Counted from the first letter of the stretch, positions 6,780 through 15,686 are shown. The stretch: 19,359 nt of DNA from Gallionellaceae bacterium UBA5126 (GCA_002414205.1 DHYQ01000063.1:30512-49870); one strand, 5' to 3'. Notes: a model not told the origin generated them from the sequence alone. Numbers and translations: made by a program.

Positions 6780-7757
6780 ATGTTCAGCTTTTTAAAACGT
6801 AAAAAGGACGACGCGGTCGCGGTCAGCCCTGCCACCCCGGCGACTCAGGGCTGGTTTGGTCGTCTCAAGCGCAGTTTGGTGCGTACCAGCAGCCAGTTGA
6901 CTGATTTGTTCAGCCGGGGCGGCAAGATCGACGACGAGTTGTATGAGGAGCTGGAAACCATCCTCATCACGGCTGACGTGGGCATGGATGCCACCAACGC
7001 CTTGTTGGCTGACCTGCGTCGCTACGTCAAGGTCAACAAACTCAGCGAAGCCAATCAGATGAAGGAAGCCTTGGCACAGTGTTTGCTGAAAATGCTGGCG
7101 CCGCTGGCCCAACCCTTGAACCCGAATCCGCAGCGGCCTTTTATCATCATGTTAGCCGGGGTGAATGGCGCGGGCAAAACGACCTCCATTGGCAAACTGG
7201 CCAAGTTTTTCCAGTCGCAAGGCTTGTCGGTGCTGCTGGCGGCGGGCGATACCTTCCGCGCGGCTGCCCGTGAGCAATTGATGACCTGGGGCGAGCGCAA
7301 CAACGTGACGGTGATTGCCCAGCAAAGTGGCGATGCGGCGGCGGTGATTTACGATGCCATCCAAGCGGCGCAGGCGCGCAAGATCGACATCGTGCTGGCG
7401 GATACCGCCGGTCGCTTGACCACCCAAGCGCATTTGATGGAAGAAATCAAAAAGGTCAAACGGGTGATTGCCAAGGCTATTCCCGATGCACCGCACGAAG
7501 TATTGCTGGTGCTGGATGCCAATACCGGCCAGAACGCCTTGAGTCAGGTCAAGGCCTTTGATGCTGCGCTGGGGGTGACGGGGCTGGTGCTGACCAAGCT
7601 GGACGGCACCGCCAAGGGCGGGGTGATTGCCGCCATCGCCCATGCCCACCCGATTCCGCTGCGTTTCATCGGTGTCGGTGAAGGTCTGGATGATTTGCGC
7701 CCCTTTGTGGCAGAAGATTTTGTCGCCGCCCTGCTAGGGCTGTCAGACGACGAGTAA
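6780..7757 (+). CDS. ftsY: FtsY, signal recognition particle receptor GTPase
   Basis: This 325-residue SRP receptor docks ribosome-SRP complexes at the inner membrane, where FtsY and Ffh activate each other's GTPase. The N domain covers about residues 25-105. The G domain shows the P-loop GVNGAGKT at 127-134, DTFRAAAREQL near 157-167, DTAGR at 208-212 and the guanine-specificity motif TKLD at 272-275. The acidic A domain that makes E. coli FtsY nearly 500 residues is missing. Only a short basic N-terminus (MFSFLKRKK) precedes the N domain, as in many shorter relatives. CAGGAA at 6767-6772 precedes the ATG. It is not followed by ftsE-ftsX here, and a pilU gene comes next after 23 bases. Confidence 0.97.
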   Translation: MFSFLKRKKDDAVAVSPATPATQGWFGRLKRSLVRTSSQLTDLFSRGGKIDDELYEELETILITADVGMDATNALLADLRRYVKVNKLSEANQMKEALAQCLLKMLAPLAQPLNPNPQRPFIIMLAGVNGAGKTTSIGKLAKFFQSQGLSVLLAAGDTFRAAAREQLMTWGERNNVTVIAQQSGDAAAVIYDAIQAAQARKIDIVLADTAGRLTTQAHLMEEIKKVKRVIAKAIPDAPHEVLLVLDANTGQNALSQVKAFDAALGVTGLVLTKLDGTAKGGVIAAIAHAHPIPLRFIGVGEGLDDLRPFVAEDFVAALLGLSDDE

Positions 7758-7780
7758 TCCCATTTAATCAGGAGATTTTC

Positions 7781-8914
7781 ATGGATAGAGAGCAGGCTAC
7801 CGAGCTGATGCACAACTTGTTGCGCGCCATGTTGGCCAAAAAGGCGTCCGACTTGTTTATCACGGCAGGTTTTCCTCCCGCGTTCAAGCTCTTCGGCAAA
7901 ATGACACCCGTTTCGTCGCAAGCGCTGACGGCGCAGCACACGCAAGAGTTGGCGCGCAGCATCATGAACGACAAGCAGGCCGCCGAGTTTGAAAAAACCA
8001 AGGAATGTAACTTCGCCATCAGCCCGCCCGGTATTGGTCGCTTCCGCGTTAACGTCTTCGTGCAGCAGCAGCGCGTGGGCATGGTGTTGCGGACGATTAC
8101 CACCCAGATTCCTGATATGGATGAAATGGGGTTGCCTGCGGTGTTGAAGGACGTGGTGATGACCAAGCGCGGCCTGGTGATTCTGGTCGGCGGTACCGGC
8201 TCCGGTAAGTCCACCACCTTGGCCGCCATGCTGGGCTATCGCAACCAGAACAGCCAAGGGCACATCATCACCATCGAGGATCCGGTGGAGTATGTGCACG
8301 AGCACAAGAACTGTGTGATTACCCACCGCGAAGTGGGCGTGGATACGGATAATTGGGAAGCCGCGCTGAAAAACACCCTGCGTCAGGCGCCCGACGTGAT
8401 TCTGATTGGCGAAATTCGTGACAAGGAAACCATGGAATTTGCCGTGGCCTTCGCCGAAACCGGCCACTTGTGCATGGCGACCCTGCATGCCAACAGTGCC
8501 AACCAGGCGCTCGATCGTATCGTGAACTTCTTCCCGGAAGAGCGCCGTCCGCAATTGCTGATGGACTTGTCGTTGAACGTGAAAGCCTTGATTTCGCAGC
8601 GCTTGGTGAGCAAAACCGGCGGTGGTCGGGTGGCGGCGATTGAAATTTTGCTGAATTCGCCCCTGATCGCTGACTTGATCTTCAAGGGCGAGGTGCACGC
8701 CATCAAGGAAGTGATGGCCAAGTCGCGGGAATTGGGCATGGAAACCTTCGACGGTGCGCTGTTTACACTGTATGAGGAAGGCAAGATTGGTTATGAAGAC
8801 GCGCTGAAAAATGCCGACTCGGTGAACGACGTGCGCTTGCGTATCAAATTGCACAGTAAACGTGGTCAGCCGAATAGTGCGCAAGAAGAAGGTGTGCGCT
8901 TGCAATTGACCTAA
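7781..8914 (+). CDS. pilU: PilU-type type IV pilus retraction ATPase
   Basis: This 377-residue cytosolic motor ATPase belongs to the PilT/PilU branch. PilU hexamers help PilT pull pili back. Visible motifs are Walker A GGTGSGKS at 137-144, the Asp box TIEDPVEYV near 164-172, Walker B ILIGEIRD at 207-214 and the His box TLHANSAN at 234-241. PilU rather than PilT is suggested by KKASDLFITAGFPPAFK near 20-36, HAIKEVMAKS at 306-315 where PilT has its AIRNLIRE motif, and a C-terminal extension after about residue 345. AGGAG lies seven bases before the ATG. PilU usually follows pilT directly. Here it sits alone behind ftsY, so pilT must be elsewhere if present. Calling it a PilT paralogue would be the main alternative. 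Confidence 0.88.
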   Translation: MDREQATELMHNLLRAMLAKKASDLFITAGFPPAFKLFGKMTPVSSQALTAQHTQELARSIMNDKQAAEFEKTKECNFAISPPGIGRFRVNVFVQQQRVGMVLRTITTQIPDMDEMGLPAVLKDVVMTKRGLVILVGGTGSGKSTTLAAMLGYRNQNSQGHIITIEDPVEYVHEHKNCVITHREVGVDTDNWEAALKNTLRQAPDVILIGEIRDKETMEFAVAFAETGHLCMATLHANSANQALDRIVNFFPEERRPQLLMDLSLNVKALISQRLVSKTGGGRVAAIEILLNSPLIADLIFKGEVHAIKEVMAKSRELGMETFDGALFTLYEEGKIGYEDALKNADSVNDVRLRIKLHSKRGQPNSAQEEGVRLQLT

Positions 8915-8951
8915 ACGGGCAACGGGTGAATTCTCCCGGCGTTTCAGTTAA

Positions 8952-9572
<621 letters not shown>

Positions 9573-9573
9573 G

Positions 9574-10161
9574 ATGAAGCGGGTCTTTGTTACCGGGCTG
9601 TTGTTGGCAGCCACCACTGTCAGTTTGCAAGGCTGTTTTTCTGTACCCGTGATCGCGGCCGCAGGCGTGGGGGGGGCGGCGGTGATGGTAGCGCAGGATC
9701 GCCGCGCCAATAGCGTGATGCTGGATGATCAGGCGATTGAAAACAAGGCCATGACTAACCTCAAGAAGGTGTTCAGTGGCAACCGTTTTAATGTGAACGT
9801 CACCAGTTTCAACCATAGTGTGCTGATTACCGGCCAAGTGCCGAATGCGGCTGATCGGCAGGAAATCGCCCGGATCGTGGCCAGCGTGCAAAATGTCCGC
9901 TTGGTCTATAACCAGTTGACCGTAGGTGTGGCGATTCCAGCACAAGAGCGCAACTATGATGCCTATATCACCTCCGATGTGAAAATGGGGCTGGTGCGGG
10001 TGAAAGATTTCCATTCTGATTACGTCAAGGTGGTTACCGAAGCCGGTGCCGTCTTCCTGATGGGGCTGGTGACGCGGGAAGAAGGCCGCATCGCGGCTGA
10101 CGTGGCCAGCACCACGGGCAACGTGCAGCGTGTGGTCAAGCTGTTCGAGTACATTGACTGA
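9574..10161 (+). CDS. dolP: DolP-like outer-membrane lipoprotein with two BON domains
   Basis: This 195-residue lipoprotein matches DolP (YraP) of about 190 residues. A signal peptide ends in the lipobox LQGC with the lipidated cysteine at residue 21. Residue 22 is Phe, not Asp, so sorting to the outer membrane is expected. After the DRR segment near 51-53 come two BON domains, roughly residues 55-125 and 128-195, which in DolP bind anionic phospholipid at division sites and help keep the outer membrane intact. I chose the ATG at 9574 because it starts the signal peptide and follows GGGAG at six bases. Cotranscription with gmhA is likely, since only one base separates them. A G8 run at 9669-9676 lies just after the lipobox region. 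Confidence 0.9.
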   Translation: MKRVFVTGLLLAATTVSLQGCFSVPVIAAAGVGGAAVMVAQDRRANSVMLDDQAIENKAMTNLKKVFSGNRFNVNVTSFNHSVLITGQVPNAADRQEIARIVASVQNVRLVYNQLTVGVAIPAQERNYDAYITSDVKMGLVRVKDFHSDYVKVVTEAGAVFLMGLVTREEGRIAADVASTTGNVQRVVKLFEYID

Positions 10162-10163
10162 GT

Positions 10164-10649
10164 ATGTACCCCCTGCCTGTCTTTGAGCGCAAGGTTTGTC
10201 TCCTGAGTGAATTGCCTGCGCGGTTGGCGGATTTGCCACGGCCATTGGTGTTTACCAATGGCTGTTTTGATGTGTTGCATCGCGGGCACGTCACCTATCT
10301 GGCGCAGGCACGGGCATTGGGTGCATCGCTCATCGTTGGCGTGAACAGCAACGCTTCGGTCAAGCGGCAGGGCAAGGGCTCTGACCGCCCGATCAACGAT
10401 GAACATGACCGCATGATGGTACTGGCGGCACTGGAGGCCGTGGATGCGGTGCTGTGCTTTGACGAGGACACGCCGCTGAATCTGATTCTGGCCTGCCAGC
10501 CCGATGTGCTGGTCAAGGGCGGCGACTGGGCACCAGAGCGCATCGTCGGCGCAACGGAAGTGCGTGGCTGGGGCGGCAGCGTGCACAGCATTCCCTTCCT
10601 GCACGAGCGCTCTACCACCGCTTTGCTGCAAAAAATCCGCGCCCTGTAA
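10164..10649 (+). CDS. rfaE2: HldE2 (RfaE2), D-glycero-beta-D-manno-heptose 1-phosphate adenylyltransferase
   Basis: This 161-residue stand-alone nucleotidyltransferase corresponds to the C-terminal domain of E. coli HldE. It joins AMP from ATP to heptose 1-phosphate to give ADP-heptose for the LPS core. Visible features are TNGCFDVLHRGHVTYL near residues 31-46, whose HRGH at 39-42 is the HxGH nucleotide-binding signature, and the closing segment RSTTALLQKIR. The kinase half (HldE1) is not in this window. A split kinase and transferase is common in betaproteobacteria. The ATG is three bases after the dolP stop codon, so gmhA-dolP-hldE2 look like one operon. Confidence 0.93.
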   Translation: MYPLPVFERKVCLLSELPARLADLPRPLVFTNGCFDVLHRGHVTYLAQARALGASLIVGVNSNASVKRQGKGSDRPINDEHDRMMVLAALEAVDAVLCFDEDTPLNLILACQPDVLVKGGDWAPERIVGATEVRGWGGSVHSIPFLHERSTTALLQKIRAL

Positions 10650-10664
10650 TTCGAGAATTTTCCC

Positions 10665-11030
10665 ATGAGTATGTCGCAACCCACTGAAATCATCCTGCAT
10701 CAACAAACCCGTTCGCTGGAAATCGCCTACAGCGATGGCGCACGCCATACCCTGACGGCGGAGTTCCTGCGCGTGTTTTCGCCCTCTGCTGAAGTGCGCG
10801 GACATGGCCCCGGCCAGGAAACGCTGCAAGTCGGCAAGCAATTGGTCAACATCACCGAGCTGGAGCCGGTCGGGCAATACGCCATGAAAATTCATTACGA
10901 CGACGGCCACGATAGCGGGATTTATTCTTGGGATTACCTCTACGGCTTGGGGCTGGATCAGGAAATTCTGTGGCACAACTACCTCAGTCGCCTGAAAAAA
11001 GCGGGTGCTTCCCGCATGCCCAAGGAGTGA
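10665..11030 (+). CDS. DUF971 domain protein
   Basis: This 121-residue protein consists almost wholly of a DUF971 domain, the same fold as the N-terminal domain of gamma-butyrobetaine hydroxylase. Family-like stretches include [19 protein letters not shown] near residues 7-25, [21 protein letters not shown] and [19 protein letters not shown]. The domain also forms part of HCF101, a plant iron-sulfur carrier, so a metal or Fe-S link is possible but unproven. No catalytic residues are evident. A second ATG two codons in (10671) is an equally plausible start, and the upstream ribosome binding sequence is weak. It sits directly before ubiE, two bases between stop and start, an arrangement I know from betaproteobacteria. 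Confidence 0.88.
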   Translation: MSMSQPTEIILHQQTRSLEIAYSDGARHTLTAEFLRVFSPSAEVRGHGPGQETLQVGKQLVNITELEPVGQYAMKIHYDDGHDSGIYSWDYLYGLGLDQEILWHNYLSRLKKAGASRMPKE

Positions 11031-11032
11031 TC

Positions 11033-11764
11033 ATGGCAGATACCCATTTCGGTTTTGAAACCGTCCCGGAACAGGAAAAAGCCAAGCGTGTGGCGGGCGT
11101 GTTCACTTCCGTTGCCGCCAAGTACGACCTGATGAACGATGTGCTGTCCATAGGACTGCACCGGGTGTGGAAGCGCTTTGCCATTGCCGTCAGCGGCGTT
11201 AACCGGGGGCAGCGCGTGCTGGACGTGGCCGGTGGCTCGGCGGATTTGTCGCAATTGTTTCTGGATAAGGTGGGGCCGCAAGGCCAAGTGGTGTTGACCG
11301 ACATCAACAACGCCATGCTACGCGTCGGACGCGACCGGCTGCTGAACCACGGTCGTGTGACGCCGACCGTGCAATGCGATGCGGAAAAATTGCCTTTCCC
11401 GGACAATTATTTCGACTGCGTTAGCATCGCCTTTGGCTTGCGCAATGTGACACACAAGGAAACCGCGCTGGCAGAAATGCGCCGGGTGCTGAAGCCGGGC
11501 GGGCGGGTGCTGGTATTGGAGTTTTCCAAGGTCGCTCCGGCGCTGGCCCCGGTGTATGACTTTTACTCGTTCAAACTGCTGCCGAAGCTGGGGCAATTCA
11601 TCGCCAATGATGCCGACAGCTACCGCTATCTGGCTGAATCCATCCGCATGCACCCAGATCAGGAAACACTGAAAGGCATGATGGAGGGCGCGGGATTGGG
11701 TAAGGTGGAATATTTCAACATGACTGGTGGCATCGTCGCCATTCACCGAGGCTACAAGCTGTAA
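11033..11764 (+). CDS. ubiE: UbiE, ubiquinone/menaquinone C-methyltransferase
   Basis: This 243-residue class I S-adenosylmethionine methyltransferase adds the ring C-methyl group in ubiquinone synthesis and, where made, menaquinone synthesis. [20 protein letters not shown] near residues 5-24, LTDINNAML near 88-96, [13 protein letters not shown] near 134-146 and [16 protein letters not shown] near 151-166 are family hallmarks. The glycine-rich loop reads VAGGSADL at 65-72, while most relatives have AGGTGDL, so a glycine is replaced by alanine at residue 70. An upstream in-frame ATG at 10928 lies in the DUF971 gene. I chose 11033 because AAGGAG is five bases upstream and the protein N-terminus then fits. 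A hairpin lies just after the stop. Confidence 0.96.
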   Translation: MADTHFGFETVPEQEKAKRVAGVFTSVAAKYDLMNDVLSIGLHRVWKRFAIAVSGVNRGQRVLDVAGGSADLSQLFLDKVGPQGQVVLTDINNAMLRVGRDRLLNHGRVTPTVQCDAEKLPFPDNYFDCVSIAFGLRNVTHKETALAEMRRVLKPGGRVLVLEFSKVAPALAPVYDFYSFKLLPKLGQFIANDADSYRYLAESIRMHPDQETLKGMMEGAGLGKVEYFNMTGGIVAIHRGYKL

Positions 11765-11794
11765 TCCGTGCGCGATCTTCCCTGTTACGTGCAT

Positions 11795-11820
11795 CGCCCC
11801 GTCAGCTTGCCTGCGGGGCG
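11795..11820. terminator. Candidate terminator between convergent ubiE and mutM
   Basis: CGCCCCG at 11795-11801 and CGGGGCG at 11814-11820 are perfect arms. Three inner pairs (CAG/CTG) extend the stem past one bulged T and leave a five-base loop. It sits centrally in the 64-base gap between two convergent genes, where a shared terminator is expected. Neither side has a good U-run, so it would be an atypical terminator. Confidence 0.45.
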
Positions 11821-11828
11821 TTGTCATT

Positions 11829-12653
11829 TCAGCGTGCTGCGGCTTGGCAATGTGGGCAATAGAACGTGGCGCGCTGGCCTTGGCGCAGGGTGAGGATGGG
11901 GCTGTGGCACACCCGGCAGGGTTGCTCGCTGCGGCCATACACCCAGTAGCTTTGTTGAAAGTAGCCGGACTGTCCTTGTGGATTGACGAAATCGCGCAGG
12001 CTGCTGCCGCCTTGGGCAATGGCTTCCGTCAAGGTGGCGCGGATTTCAGCCACCAGCCGTGCACACGCTTCCCGGCTTAGCAACAAGGCTGGGATTTGCG
12101 GATGCAAGCGGGCGCGGAACAAGGCTTCATTGGCGTAAATGTTGCCCACGCCGACCAGCAAGTGGTGATCCATCAGCAGCAATTTCAGCGCCGTTTTGCG
12201 GTTTCGGGTGGCCTGAAACAGAAAATCGGTATCGAAATTGTCGCCCAGCGGCTCCACGCCCAGATGCGCCAGCAAAGGATGTTGCGCGGGATCCCCCGGA
12301 TGCCATAACACCGCACCGAAGCGGCGTGGGTCGCGCAGGCGTAAGCGCTTGCCATCGTCGAGCAGCAACTCGAAGTGGTCATGTTTCTCCGGCGGATGGT
12401 CTTGCAGCAGGATACGCAAGCTGCCGGACATGCCCAAATGCACAATCAGCCCCCCTTCGTCGCAATGTAGTAGCAGATATTTGGCACGGCGGGCGAGGTG
12501 TCGAATGCGTTGCCCCGGCAAAATATGCGGTAGTTCGACGGGAATGGGCCAGCGCAGTTGTGGCTGGCGTATGGTCACGGCGGCAATGCGGGCGCCGGTC
12601 AAATGCGGCGCTAGACCGCGCAAGGTCGTTTCAACTTCGGGTAATTCAGGCAC
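11829..12653 (-). CDS. mutM: MutM (Fpg), formamidopyrimidine-DNA glycosylase
   Basis: This 274-residue base-excision repair glycosylase/AP lyase removes 8-oxoguanine and formamidopyrimidines. The start is GTG at 12651-12653, which gives the N-terminus (M)PELPEVE after Met removal. An ATG nine codons earlier would bury the catalytic proline, so it is rejected. GGAG lies eight bases upstream. The catalytic Pro-Glu pair, the lysine in RRAKYL at residue 58, HLGMSGSLR, and the zinc finger PCRVCHSPI...YCPHCQ with a C-x2-C-x16-C-x2-C spacing are visible. The first eight bases overlap the end of the GldG-like gene, suggesting cotranscription, though the two functions have no obvious link. Confidence 0.96.
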   Translation of the reverse strand: MPELPEVETTLRGLAPHLTGARIAAVTIRQPQLRWPIPVELPHILPGQRIRHLARRAKYLLLHCDEGGLIVHLGMSGSLRILLQDHPPEKHDHFELLLDDGKRLRLRDPRRFGAVLWHPGDPAQHPLLAHLGVEPLGDNFDTDFLFQATRNRKTALKLLLMDHHLLVGVGNIYANEALFRARLHPQIPALLLSREACARLVAEIRATLTEAIAQGGSSLRDFVNPQGQSGYFQQSYWVYGRSEQPCRVCHSPILTLRQGQRATFYCPHCQAAAR

Positions 12654-13983
12654 GACGACGACTCCACCACAAATAGCCACCCCAACTCGCCAGCAACAGC
12701 GGCAGCAACAGCAACAGCGTGCCGCCGATCAGCGATAGCCCCGTTTGCGAGAGCTGAAGCTGGCTGTCCCGGCTGGGACGTGGCGTCAAATCCAGCAACC
12801 GATCATCGCTGGCGAGCCAGTTCACCATGTTCAAACCCAGATCGACGTTGCCACCATTACCAGCAAAACTGTTGGCAAGAAATTCACCACATCCCACGAC
12901 GACGATGCGCTGATCCTTATTGGGTAGGCGCCGCGTCAGCGCACTGGCAATCACGACCGGGCCCGGTTTGTCCTGCCGTGGATCAAAGCGCACGGTGCCT
13001 GGCAGGGCTTTGGGGCTGACCCAACCTTCAGCCGCGACTTCCAGCAAATTGTGGCGCTGCCAGGCCGAGGGGGTGTTCCATAACAGCGGGCGGGCGGATG
13101 GGAAGGCGGTAATGAGGTCAAAATTCTGAGTGATGGCATGTGCGGCATAATGGCTACCTAGCGCCCAAGTGGCCGGCGCACGCATTTCCAGTGCCGCTGG
13201 ATCAACCACCACGCCGGGCGGTAGTGTCAGGCCGAGTTTTGCTGCCAGCGGCTCCAAGCCGAACAGTGGCCCAACGTCCACCAGCCATAACACATTTCCA
13301 CCGTGCTCAACAAATTGCAGCAGCTTGTCCACTTCACCCGGCAGCAAGGCGAGTTGGGGTTGAGTCAGCACCAGCAATGCGGCGTTGCGCGGTACTTCCG
13401 GGGCAATGGCGAGATTCAATGCCCGAATTTGCAGGCCGTTTTGCTTCAGGCGGGCGCCGAAAGGGTTGCCCAGATCGAAATTGGCGATGCCATCCAGCTT
13501 GCGCTCACCGTGACCCTCCAGATAAAACACCAGCCGCTGGTCGCTGCGGCCTAGGCGTAGCAACGTATTAGTGAGCACCGCTTCATTCAGTTTGGTCAGA
13601 TGCTCACGTCGCCCGGCATACTCGATCACCATTTCACCATTCAGCTTGATCTGCGCCTGGCGGGTTTCACCCGGTGTTTGCGCCGGGTCGATGAAGGTGA
13701 GTTCGATGTCGGGTTTATAGCGCTGATACAGGGCGATAAAGTCACGGATGATTTTGCGCACGTCGCCCAGTTGCGCGTCTTGTGGGGTGGCATAGGCGGT
13801 AATACGTACCGGGCCGGAGAGTTCACGCAAGACGGTGACACTGGCGGGTTCCAGGCTATTGCCTGCGTTGAAGGTGATGTCGCGTTGCCAGTGATAGGTA
13901 TGACTCAGCCAACCCAGTGCGGCGATCAGGGCAAACAGCAACAAGGGGGGCAGAAGTTGGCGCAAGTGGCCCGGACGCAACAT
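12646..13983 (-). CDS. GldG-like membrane protein (ABC transporter auxiliary component)
   Basis: This 445-residue protein has a membrane helix near residues 10-26, a large periplasmic-type region and a second helix near 417-441 followed by WWSRRR, so both ends face the cytoplasm. The layout and the segments around YLEGHGERKLDG and LLVLTQPQLALLPGEVDKL fit the GldG/ABC_transp_aux family. Relatives usually follow an ABC ATPase and a permease gene (as in the gliding gld genes and many 'GldG family' operons), but neither is present here. The upstream gene on this strand is yacG, 76 bases away, and the downstream one is mutM. GGAG lies eight bases before the ATG. The function is unknown. Family membership is recalled by me, not searched. 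Confidence 0.78.
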   Translation of the reverse strand: MLRPGHLRQLLPPLLLFALIAALGWLSHTYHWQRDITFNAGNSLEPASVTVLRELSGPVRITAYATPQDAQLGDVRKIIRDFIALYQRYKPDIELTFIDPAQTPGETRQAQIKLNGEMVIEYAGRREHLTKLNEAVLTNTLLRLGRSDQRLVFYLEGHGERKLDGIANFDLGNPFGARLKQNGLQIRALNLAIAPEVPRNAALLVLTQPQLALLPGEVDKLLQFVEHGGNVLWLVDVGPLFGLEPLAAKLGLTLPPGVVVDPAALEMRAPATWALGSHYAAHAITQNFDLITAFPSARPLLWNTPSAWQRHNLLEVAAEGWVSPKALPGTVRFDPRQDKPGPVVIASALTRRLPNKDQRIVVVGCGEFLANSFAGNGGNVDLGLNMVNWLASDDRLLDLTPRPSRDSQLQLSQTGLSLIGGTLLLLLPLLLASWGGYLWWSRRRA

Positions 13984-14019
13984 GCCGGCATCTCCAGGAG
14001 GAAAGTGGGAAGGGGGCGG

Positions 14020-14028
14020 ATTTTAACA
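14020..14028 (-). promoter_or_regulatory. Candidate extended -10 promoter for the GldG-like gene
   Basis: Read on the minus strand, TGTTAAAAT fits TG-N-TATAAT with one mismatch, about 37 bases before the GldG-like ATG. No -35 hexamer is evident. It would let this gene and mutM be transcribed separately from yacG. Pattern only. Confidence 0.33.
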
Positions 14029-14059
14029 TGCCCCGACGGGCTGTCCGGGCGGAGCTGGC

Positions 14060-14263
14060 TTAGTGTTTGCCAGACAAACCGGATAACTCGTCCTGAAAAG
14101 GATCGTCTTGCACCGCGACGCGATATTCCTCATCGGCCCATTTGCCTAAATCAATCAGCTTGCAGCGTTCGCTACAAAAGGGGCGAGCGGGGTTGCTGCT
14201 GTGATAAGGATGACGCTTGCCGCATTGCGGACAAGCGACCAGCGGCGCGGTTGCCTGACTCAT
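14060..14263 (-). CDS. yacG: YacG, zinc-binding DNA gyrase inhibitor
   Basis: This 67-residue protein carries the zinc site C-x2-C then C-x3-C (CPQCGK and FCSERCK) and the family tail [14 protein letters not shown]. In E. coli YacG binds GyrB and inhibits gyrase. The frame continues open upstream, but the ATG at 14261-14263 overlaps the zapD stop by four bases (ATGA) and gives the usual short N-terminus before the first cysteine pair. Translational coupling to zapD is likely. This is the last gene of the pilC-to-yacG string. Confidence 0.92.
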   Translation of the reverse strand: MSQATAPLVACPQCGKRHPYHSSNPARPFCSERCKLIDLGKWADEEYRVAVQDDPFQDELSGLSGKH

Positions 14264-15021
14264 GCCAACTCGCAGAACGTTAGATGGAAGGAAACATCTT
14301 GCGCAAACACGGTGCTCTTGGCCAAATAATCCGCATGCAAGAAGCGGATGTTGATGGCATAGCGATTGGCGCCGACTTCCGGGACGCAGGGCAATGCACG
14401 CGGCAAGGCCAAGCGCAGCATCTGGGTATTGCGCCCGCCCTGCATTTGCTGGAAGTTGCCATTGCGGGCGACGAAATTCAGGGTATGGCCGCTGGCGCGC
14501 AACATGCGCAAGGCAATGCGTATGCCTTCCTGTATGGGCAGCAACGGCGACAGCCATGCTTCTAGGTCGGCACGACGCACGGCAGACGGTTGTTGCAGCC
14601 AGTAGTGATAGGACGGTAGGTCGAATTCACAGGTGCCACCGGGCATGCTGGCGCGCTGTTTGATGACCATGAGCCATTCATTCTTGCGCAGATGTTGGCC
14701 AATTTTGCCCAGCATGGCCAGCAGGTCGGTGGTGACGTGCTCCAGTTCCTGCAAGGTTTCCTCGATGTTGTGACCGGACAGGATGGGGTCATTGTCCGCA
14801 CGCTGGGTCAGGTTGCGTTTCTGTAGTTCCAGCTCCTGCAACAATGCGGATTTTAGATCGGCGCGGCCGCTGGCTTCCAGAATCTCGAACAGGGTGGTGA
14901 GGGCTTCGTGGTGATCGACGGCGTCGTCTTGCAGCACAAAATGCGTCATGCGGGCAAACAAATCCTCCAGTCGCAACCAAGTGCGGACTTTTTCATTCAG
15001 GGGGAATTCGTAGTGGATCAT
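14260..15021 (-). CDS. zapD: ZapD (YacF), FtsZ-associated cell-division protein
   Basis: This 253-residue cytosolic protein cross-links FtsZ filaments in the Z ring. [22 protein letters not shown] at the N-terminus, with an acidic and leucine-rich helical domain behind it, is typical, as is the closing FHLTF segment. The ATG at 15019-15021 is chosen over an in-frame extension to 15078, because relatives begin at MI-x-YEFPLNE. It lacks a clear ribosome binding site. A TTGACT overlapping the coaE stop (15073-15078) might be a -35 element, but no convincing -10 follows. The 53-base gap from coaE is the longest inside this gene string. Confidence 0.93.
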   Translation of the reverse strand: MIHYEFPLNEKVRTWLRLEDLFARMTHFVLQDDAVDHHEALTTLFEILEASGRADLKSALLQELELQKRNLTQRADNDPILSGHNIEETLQELEHVTTDLLAMLGKIGQHLRKNEWLMVIKQRASMPGGTCEFDLPSYHYWLQQPSAVRRADLEAWLSPLLPIQEGIRIALRMLRASGHTLNFVARNGNFQQMQGGRNTQMLRLALPRALPCVPEVGANRYAINIRFLHADYLAKSTVFAQDVSFHLTFCELA

Positions 15022-15074
15022 GACATGGATGAGCTGGCAAATGCGGCGGAGGTTATTGCAAGCGCCGAAAATAG

Positions 15075-15686
15075 TCAAGAAGAGGCTGCTTGTGCAAGAT
15101 TGATGTAATGTTGATGCAGCGCAGCAACTTGGGTTTGCAGGTTGGCGAGATCATTTTCATTGTGCAACACGTCATCGGCGCGCAATAAACGCGTGGCGCG
15201 AGGCGTTTGTTGGGCAATGATGGTGCGCACCATGTCAGCACTGAGCTGGCTACGTTCCATGACACGACTGATTTGCAGCGCTTCGGGGCAATCCACTACC
15301 AGCGTGCGTTGTACGGGCTGTTGAAAAAGTGGGTTGTCAAACAGGAGTGGTGCAACCAGCAAGGTATAAGGCGTTGTGCTGTGTGCCACTGCCTGCATGG
15401 CGTGCGCCATGATTTGCGGGTGCAGGATGTTTTCCAGCAGACGCTTGGCTGCGGGGTCGTTGAAAATGCACTCACGCATCCGTGCGCGCTGTAATGCGCC
15501 TCGTTGATCAACATATTGCGGGCCGAATTGCGCGGCAATTGCAGCCATCGCGGCGCCATTGGGCCCGGTTAATTGGTGTGAGATGACGTCGGTGTCGACA
15601 ATGTCGGCACCACATGCGGCAAACAGATTGGCGACTGTGCTTTTGCCGCTACCGATGCCGCCGGTCAAGCCAATACAAAACGTCAT
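15075..15686 (-). CDS. coaE: CoaE, dephospho-CoA kinase
   Basis: This 203-residue kinase phosphorylates the 3'-hydroxyl of dephospho-CoA, the last step of coenzyme A synthesis. Visible are the P-loop GGIGSGKS at residues 9-16, DTDVISHQL near 31-39, FNDPAAKRLLENILHP and VVDCPEALQISRVMER. The ATG at 15684-15686 overlaps the pilD stop by four bases (ATGA), so the two genes are translationally coupled. The pilD-coaE-zapD/yacG order is widely conserved in beta- and gammaproteobacteria despite the unrelated functions. Confidence 0.96.
   Translation of the reverse strand: MTFCIGLTGGIGSGKSTVANLFAACGADIVDTDVISHQLTGPNGAAMAAIAAQFGPQYVDQRGALQRARMRECIFNDPAAKRLLENILHPQIMAHAMQAVAHSTTPYTLLVAPLLFDNPLFQQPVQRTLVVDCPEALQISRVMERSQLSADMVRTIIAQQTPRATRLLRADDVLHNENDLANLQTQVAALHQHYINLAQAASS

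Noticed and set aside
7544..8905. Open frame of 453 codons opposite ftsY and pilU
   Set aside because: It is His/Gln/Arg-rich shadow sequence across two clear genes.
10994..11020. GCGGG/CCCGC hairpin near the end of the DUF971 gene
   Set aside because: It is within coding sequence, followed by no U-run, and ubiE is read from the same transcript.
15022..15074. Possible promoter between coaE and zapD
   Set aside because: TTGACT is a good -35, but the best sequence 17 bases further is TAACCT, only three of six matches.
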